From NCBI GenBank assembly GCA_018350325.1, contig JAEVLN010000026.1, positions 124,001-188,000 of the forward strand: a DNA stretch of 64,000 nucleotides, read 5' to 3'. How positions within the stretch are numbered: the first letter of the stretch is position 1; every line of letters begins with the position of its first letter. A model generated the notes under the pieces. It was not told the DNA's origin. It saw only the letters and a list, made by a program, of their open reading frames with translations, and searched no databases. Shown piece by piece: positions 61,645-64,000 of this stretch. The position numbers and the translations under genes were made by a program. The stretch comes from Globodera rostochiensis (taxonomy: Eukaryota > Nematoda > Chromadorea > Rhabditida > Heteroderidae).

Positions 61645-64000
61645 CGAGAAGTGTTAATTTGAATGGGACAAGAGATGATGCTGCAATTTTATGGGAATTG
61701 GTTTAATTGGTCAAATTGGTGCAAAAGCATAAAAGCGTGAACATGAACATTATAAAACAATTTGGAGAAGCTCATGGGGATCAGGGATAGGCGGAGTACC
61801 GTTTTCTGTCGTTTTTGGCCATTTTCCGTTAAAAAGGCTTTTGTTACGGAAAAATATGGACCTCTAAAAATTTAAATTTAGTAAATAAATTTGAAAATTT
61901 TTGCTTCAATTTCAAAAATGTTGTTAGAATATAATTTGTTTTCGAGAGCGCCTTCGGCACTGCGGAGCCGCCACTGTTTCGAAACAAGGCTGAGACACCC
62001 GGCGGTTGAGTGCCGGTTTATGGATATAGAAGAAGCCAATCCCAGCAGCAGTAGCAGCAGCAAGGATTACGAGTGGGGGCAGGGGGGGGGGGGAGTAAAG
62101 CGAATGGACTGTCACCATGGACGGCGGGGCACTGAGGGGAGGCGGAAAGCGGGGCAGGGGCATGGGGGCAATGACACGGAAATGTGTGGAGGTGACGGAT
62201 TCCATATACACAGGAGGCGGGGGATGGTTGGGTTGGTGGTGTGTTGTTGGTGATGGATGGGATGGACATATTTGAGTGAGTTTGTGAAGAAGGGGGGAGG
62301 GTCCAGGGATTTCATCCCCATCCATCCATCTCCCCCCCCCTGCCGTTGGCAATCCCCAATCTGTCGTTGTCCAAGAGATGGATTTGTTATGGGAGAAGTG
62401 GGGGGGGGGGAGGGGACATGGCCTGCGGGGAGGCTAATGGAAGGGCATCAACAACAACAAACTCTTTCTATGGGCAGGCTAAGTGACACCGGAATCGAGA
62501 CCAGCAGGCCGAGAATAATATTTCGATTTTTGATCAGATCAGAACAGACAAATGCTTCTCAATTGTGTATCGCCGTCAATTCCACTGAAAGTTGAGGGTG
62601 CGGGAGAAGGGGGGGGGGAGAGTGTCTGGAGTTTGTTTACTGCCAAGGCCACATTGAGTGGGAGCAGCAGCAGAAGGAGGAGGGGTGAATGGAGTGGACA
62701 CCACCAGCACAAAGACAGACCACAGACCAACTATTTGTCGGACATCACCCGCCCGAGCAGCAGCAGAAGAGGGAGGACTGAATGGATGGGAGGGAGTCGA
62801 AGGCAATCGACGACCTTTGCCCCATCCGCCTCCCGGCAGAGTATTGGCGGTGGTGGGGTTAGTGTGAAACGAATGGGTCGTGGAGGGGGGGGGGACGCCA
62901 ACGCCATTCATTGCATAGGGCAGGGCACACAGCACAACGATATGTGTAGAGGTGCCGGGGGTGGGGGGGGGGTACATACATAAAATAGATTTGCCATTGA
63001 AGACACTGGACGACTGGGGGGGGGGGGGGGATGTCTGTGCTTGGCTTGGGCCGAGGGGTCATCGTTTTGCCTCTTCCAGTGTGCTGAGCCATTCCCTCCC
63101 CATTACTCTCCCCCCCCCCCCCCCCCTCCCAATGCCCATTAATTTGCCCGTCCGACCAAAATGAGGTCGACGAAGCAGTAATAGGGAGGGGGTCATTGTA
63201 CACAAAGTAAGGGAAGAGCCTGAGGGGAAGGCAGGGAAGCGCCAATATTTAGGGCGGGCGGGGGGGGGGGGGGGTGATGGCCAAGCGCTTCGTTTTGTTA
63301 CTTTCACATAAACTTGCTTAAGCCAAACAAACAAAACGTGTTTAAGGGGGGGGGGCAGCGAACCTTCCTAAAAAGAGTGAAATTTTGTCTGTATTAACCA
63401 ATGTCTCAAAGTATGTATTGTCAATGGAAGAATGCAGTCCAGTCCAGCAGCAGGAGGGTGCATGCATAGAAAAGCGGCTTATCCATTTGGGGGAATACGG
63501 GTGCCAATTCCCTTGGGGTGCCGTGCCAAAAGCAAAAAGAATGGGGGTGTAGAAGGAAAGGTTTAGACTCTCTAGTGTGTTCCAGTGCATCGGAAATGGT
63601 TTGCTGTTAAATTAATTCAAGAACCATTTAAATATTCGGATAAATTATAGCGAACGCTCCATTCCAAAACGGCATAAATTATACACCAATCGCTTTGTCT
63701 CGACGAGCTAAGCTCGGAAGTTAGGAATGTTTGAACCGGTTTTTGACACTTAAACATGTCCAAAATCATTGACGATCGGACCTTTTGTCGTTTTCCAAGT
63801 GATCGGACCTTTTGTCGACGTGCCATCAAAATCGGTTTCCTTGCGAATTTGCTGCACCTCTTCCTTTGTCCCAAACGGGAAAATCCTCGTACAGACTAGT
63901 GATGCACGAGAGTCTCGGTCTCGAGTCTCGATTCGAGAAAAGTCTCGGCTTTTTTGGGTCTCGGGGTCAAGTCTCGGTATCGAGTATCGCGGTCAAGTCT
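61645..64000. other. G-tract-rich region upstream of the caveolin gene, no gene supported
   Basis: Many runs of 8 or more G (for example near 62085, 62400, 62610, 62885, 62965, 63017 and 63260) and a C run at about 63110-63126. Open frames on both strands here are low-complexity Gly/Pro/Arg translations of these tracts and show no domain. It probably includes the caveolin promoter. A CTCGAGA-type MITE begins at about 63897 (TAGTGATGCACGAGAGTCTC) and runs off the window. Confidence 0.5.

Noticed and set aside
62018..63245. Several open frames of 80-140 codons on both strands
   Set aside because: They are Gly/Pro/Arg translations of G and C tracts, with no splice structure or conserved motif.
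63640..63740. Short GAGCTAAGCTCGG stretch that recalls 5S rRNA
   Set aside because: It is a simple palindrome without the rest of a 5S gene.

Overview
This window looks like nuclear DNA of a nematode. The evidence is short AT-rich introns, compact multi-exon genes, an flp-1 neuropeptide gene whose peptides end in NFLRFG, a nematode-type SLO-1 with an intact calcium bowl, an HCF-1 whose visible middle lacks the vertebrate proteolytic repeats, and many small hAT-like non-autonomous transposons. One GC-AG intron (LARS2) and a possible second (slo-1) would fit plant-parasitic tylenchid (cyst-nematode-like) genomes. That placement, and any genus, is inference.

Layout. Plus strand, 0-17 kb: the 3' end of an unrecognised gene (2-703), a small unrecognised gene (1732-2138), a minisatellite (2476-3262), a BRPF/LIN-49 chromatin reader (3689-9639), an unrecognised low-complexity acidic protein (10230-12716), and mitochondrial carnitine palmitoyltransferase 2 (13115-17015). 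The last three are head-to-tail with gaps of about 590 and 400 bp, so co-transcription is possible. After a repeat-rich gap comes hcf-1 (18937-25040), then about 2 kb of C- and G-tract DNA, then the very long BK channel gene slo-1 (27031-40122). Large slo-1 introns hold several MITEs, a duplicated (probably mutually exclusive) exon pair, and an antisense two-exon gene for a small secreted protein (36622-37155).

40-48 kb is repeat-rich. It holds minisatellites, palindromic elements with tRNA-like arms, a second intact copy of the last two slo-1 exons (44140-44645), flp-1 (45582-46984), and a stray copy of an SPF45 exon (47390-47583). Next are an unrecognised plus-strand gene (48621-49859), an SPF45/RBM17-like gene on the minus strand (50479-52786), mitochondrial leucyl-tRNA synthetase on plus (53883-59171) and a caveolin on minus (59558-61644). 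The last 2.3 kb is G-tract-rich DNA with no gene I can support.

The genes do not form one pathway. lin-49 and hcf-1 act in chromatin regulation, CPT2 and LARS2 in mitochondria, and slo-1, flp-1 and caveolin in excitable-cell and membrane biology. The most interesting points are the slo-1 alternative exon architecture (with an apparent GG splice acceptor in both copies), the duplicated slo-1 terminal exons with only synonymous changes, the nested antisense secreted-protein gene, and the tRNA-like foldback repeats. Exon boundaries were read by eye from splice signals, phase and recalled family sequences; no alignment or search was run.
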